From: an uncultured Eubacteriales bacterium
Lineage (GTDB): Bacteria > Bacillota > Clostridia > Oscillospirales > QAMX01
Assembly (NCBI GenBank): GCA_905205975.1
Contig: CAJLFQ010000015.1
Span: 1 to 39,858 of the forward strand
DNA length: 39,858 nucleotides
Direction: 5' to 3'
Notes under the pieces: generated by a model
Database searches by the model: none
Seen by the model: the letters and a program-made list of their open reading frames with translations, nothing else
What the model was told of the DNA's origin: nothing
Program-made: the position numbers and the translations under genes
Shown: positions 39,819-39,858 of the stretch, one piece after another
Position numbering within the stretch: the first letter of the stretch is position 1
How the letters are laid out: every line of letters begins with the position of its first letter

Positions 39819-39858
39819 TGGGGGGTTCCTTTTGCGCTGCCAACCTTGCATCGGCTGG

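Noticed and set aside
39661..39858. ORF from the ATG at 39661, open to the window end
   Set aside because: The ATG is within a few bases of the expected transcription start, lacks a ribosome site, and the product is a low-complexity Phe-rich sequence from a T-rich tract.
1..39858. CRISPR arrays, insertion sequences, prophage
   Set aside because: I saw no regularly spaced repeats, transposase or integrase motifs, or terminal inverted repeats flanking a coding region.

Overview
The window looks like the chromosome of an endospore-forming Clostridia bacterium, most likely of the Oscillospiraceae/Ruminococcaceae type. The support is a recognisable spoIIID with a SigE-like promoter, a T-box in front of ileS, strong AGGAGG ribosome sites, near-consensus SigA promoters with 17-bp spacers, DUF4358 and TSCPD proteins, and moderately high GC. 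The taxonomy is inferred from gene content only. I see no phage, insertion sequence or CRISPR array; most of it is housekeeping sequence with a few accessory genes.

Left third (1-15.4 kb), almost all on the minus strand. It starts with a cut-off tRNA-Gly, then a GH36 alpha-galactosidase, an SGNH esterase, ileS behind a complete T-box leader, and a GDPD-PHP two-domain fusion. spoIIID is the only plus-strand gene here. Two adjacent small membrane proteins carry zinc ribbons at opposite ends. A five-gene operon then runs TSCPD protein - asnS - ECF S-component - aspartate-type aminotransferase - purB, with an aspartate/asparagine theme.

Middle (15.6-31 kb). A plus-strand three-gene ABC exporter (COG4586/4587/3694 type) converges on a large two-lobed alpha/beta hydrolase. 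On the minus strand follow ispA, xseB (without xseA) and nrdR. Divergent promoters separate nrdR from two plus-strand lipoproteins. A minus-strand DNA-repair pair (a radical SAM protein and its partner) overlaps by 4 nt and faces metK across a region with LexA-like boxes. Then come an orphan ABC ATPase overlapping tcdA by 1 nt, a self-contained transcription unit holding a 37-residue cysteine-containing ORF and structured RNA, a GNAT acetyltransferase and an HEXXH putative metalloprotein.

Right part (31-39.9 kb). After a minus-strand lipoprotein with a long leader comes a copper module: csoR with two palindromic operators at its promoter, then copA, whose C-terminus is fused in frame to a CopZ-like domain that has its own internal ribosome site. 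A tRNA-Gln, an SLH cell-surface protein with three about 90-residue repeats and a possible leader peptide, a second clan GH-D glycosidase whose transcript appears to begin with a terminator-like hairpin, and an unfinished leader region close the window.

The observations I rate highest are the 29.05-29.34 kb small-ORF/RNA unit, the CopA-CopZ fusion with an embedded start, the GDPD-PHP fusion with an altered GDPD metal site, and the LexA-like boxes before the radical SAM repair pair.
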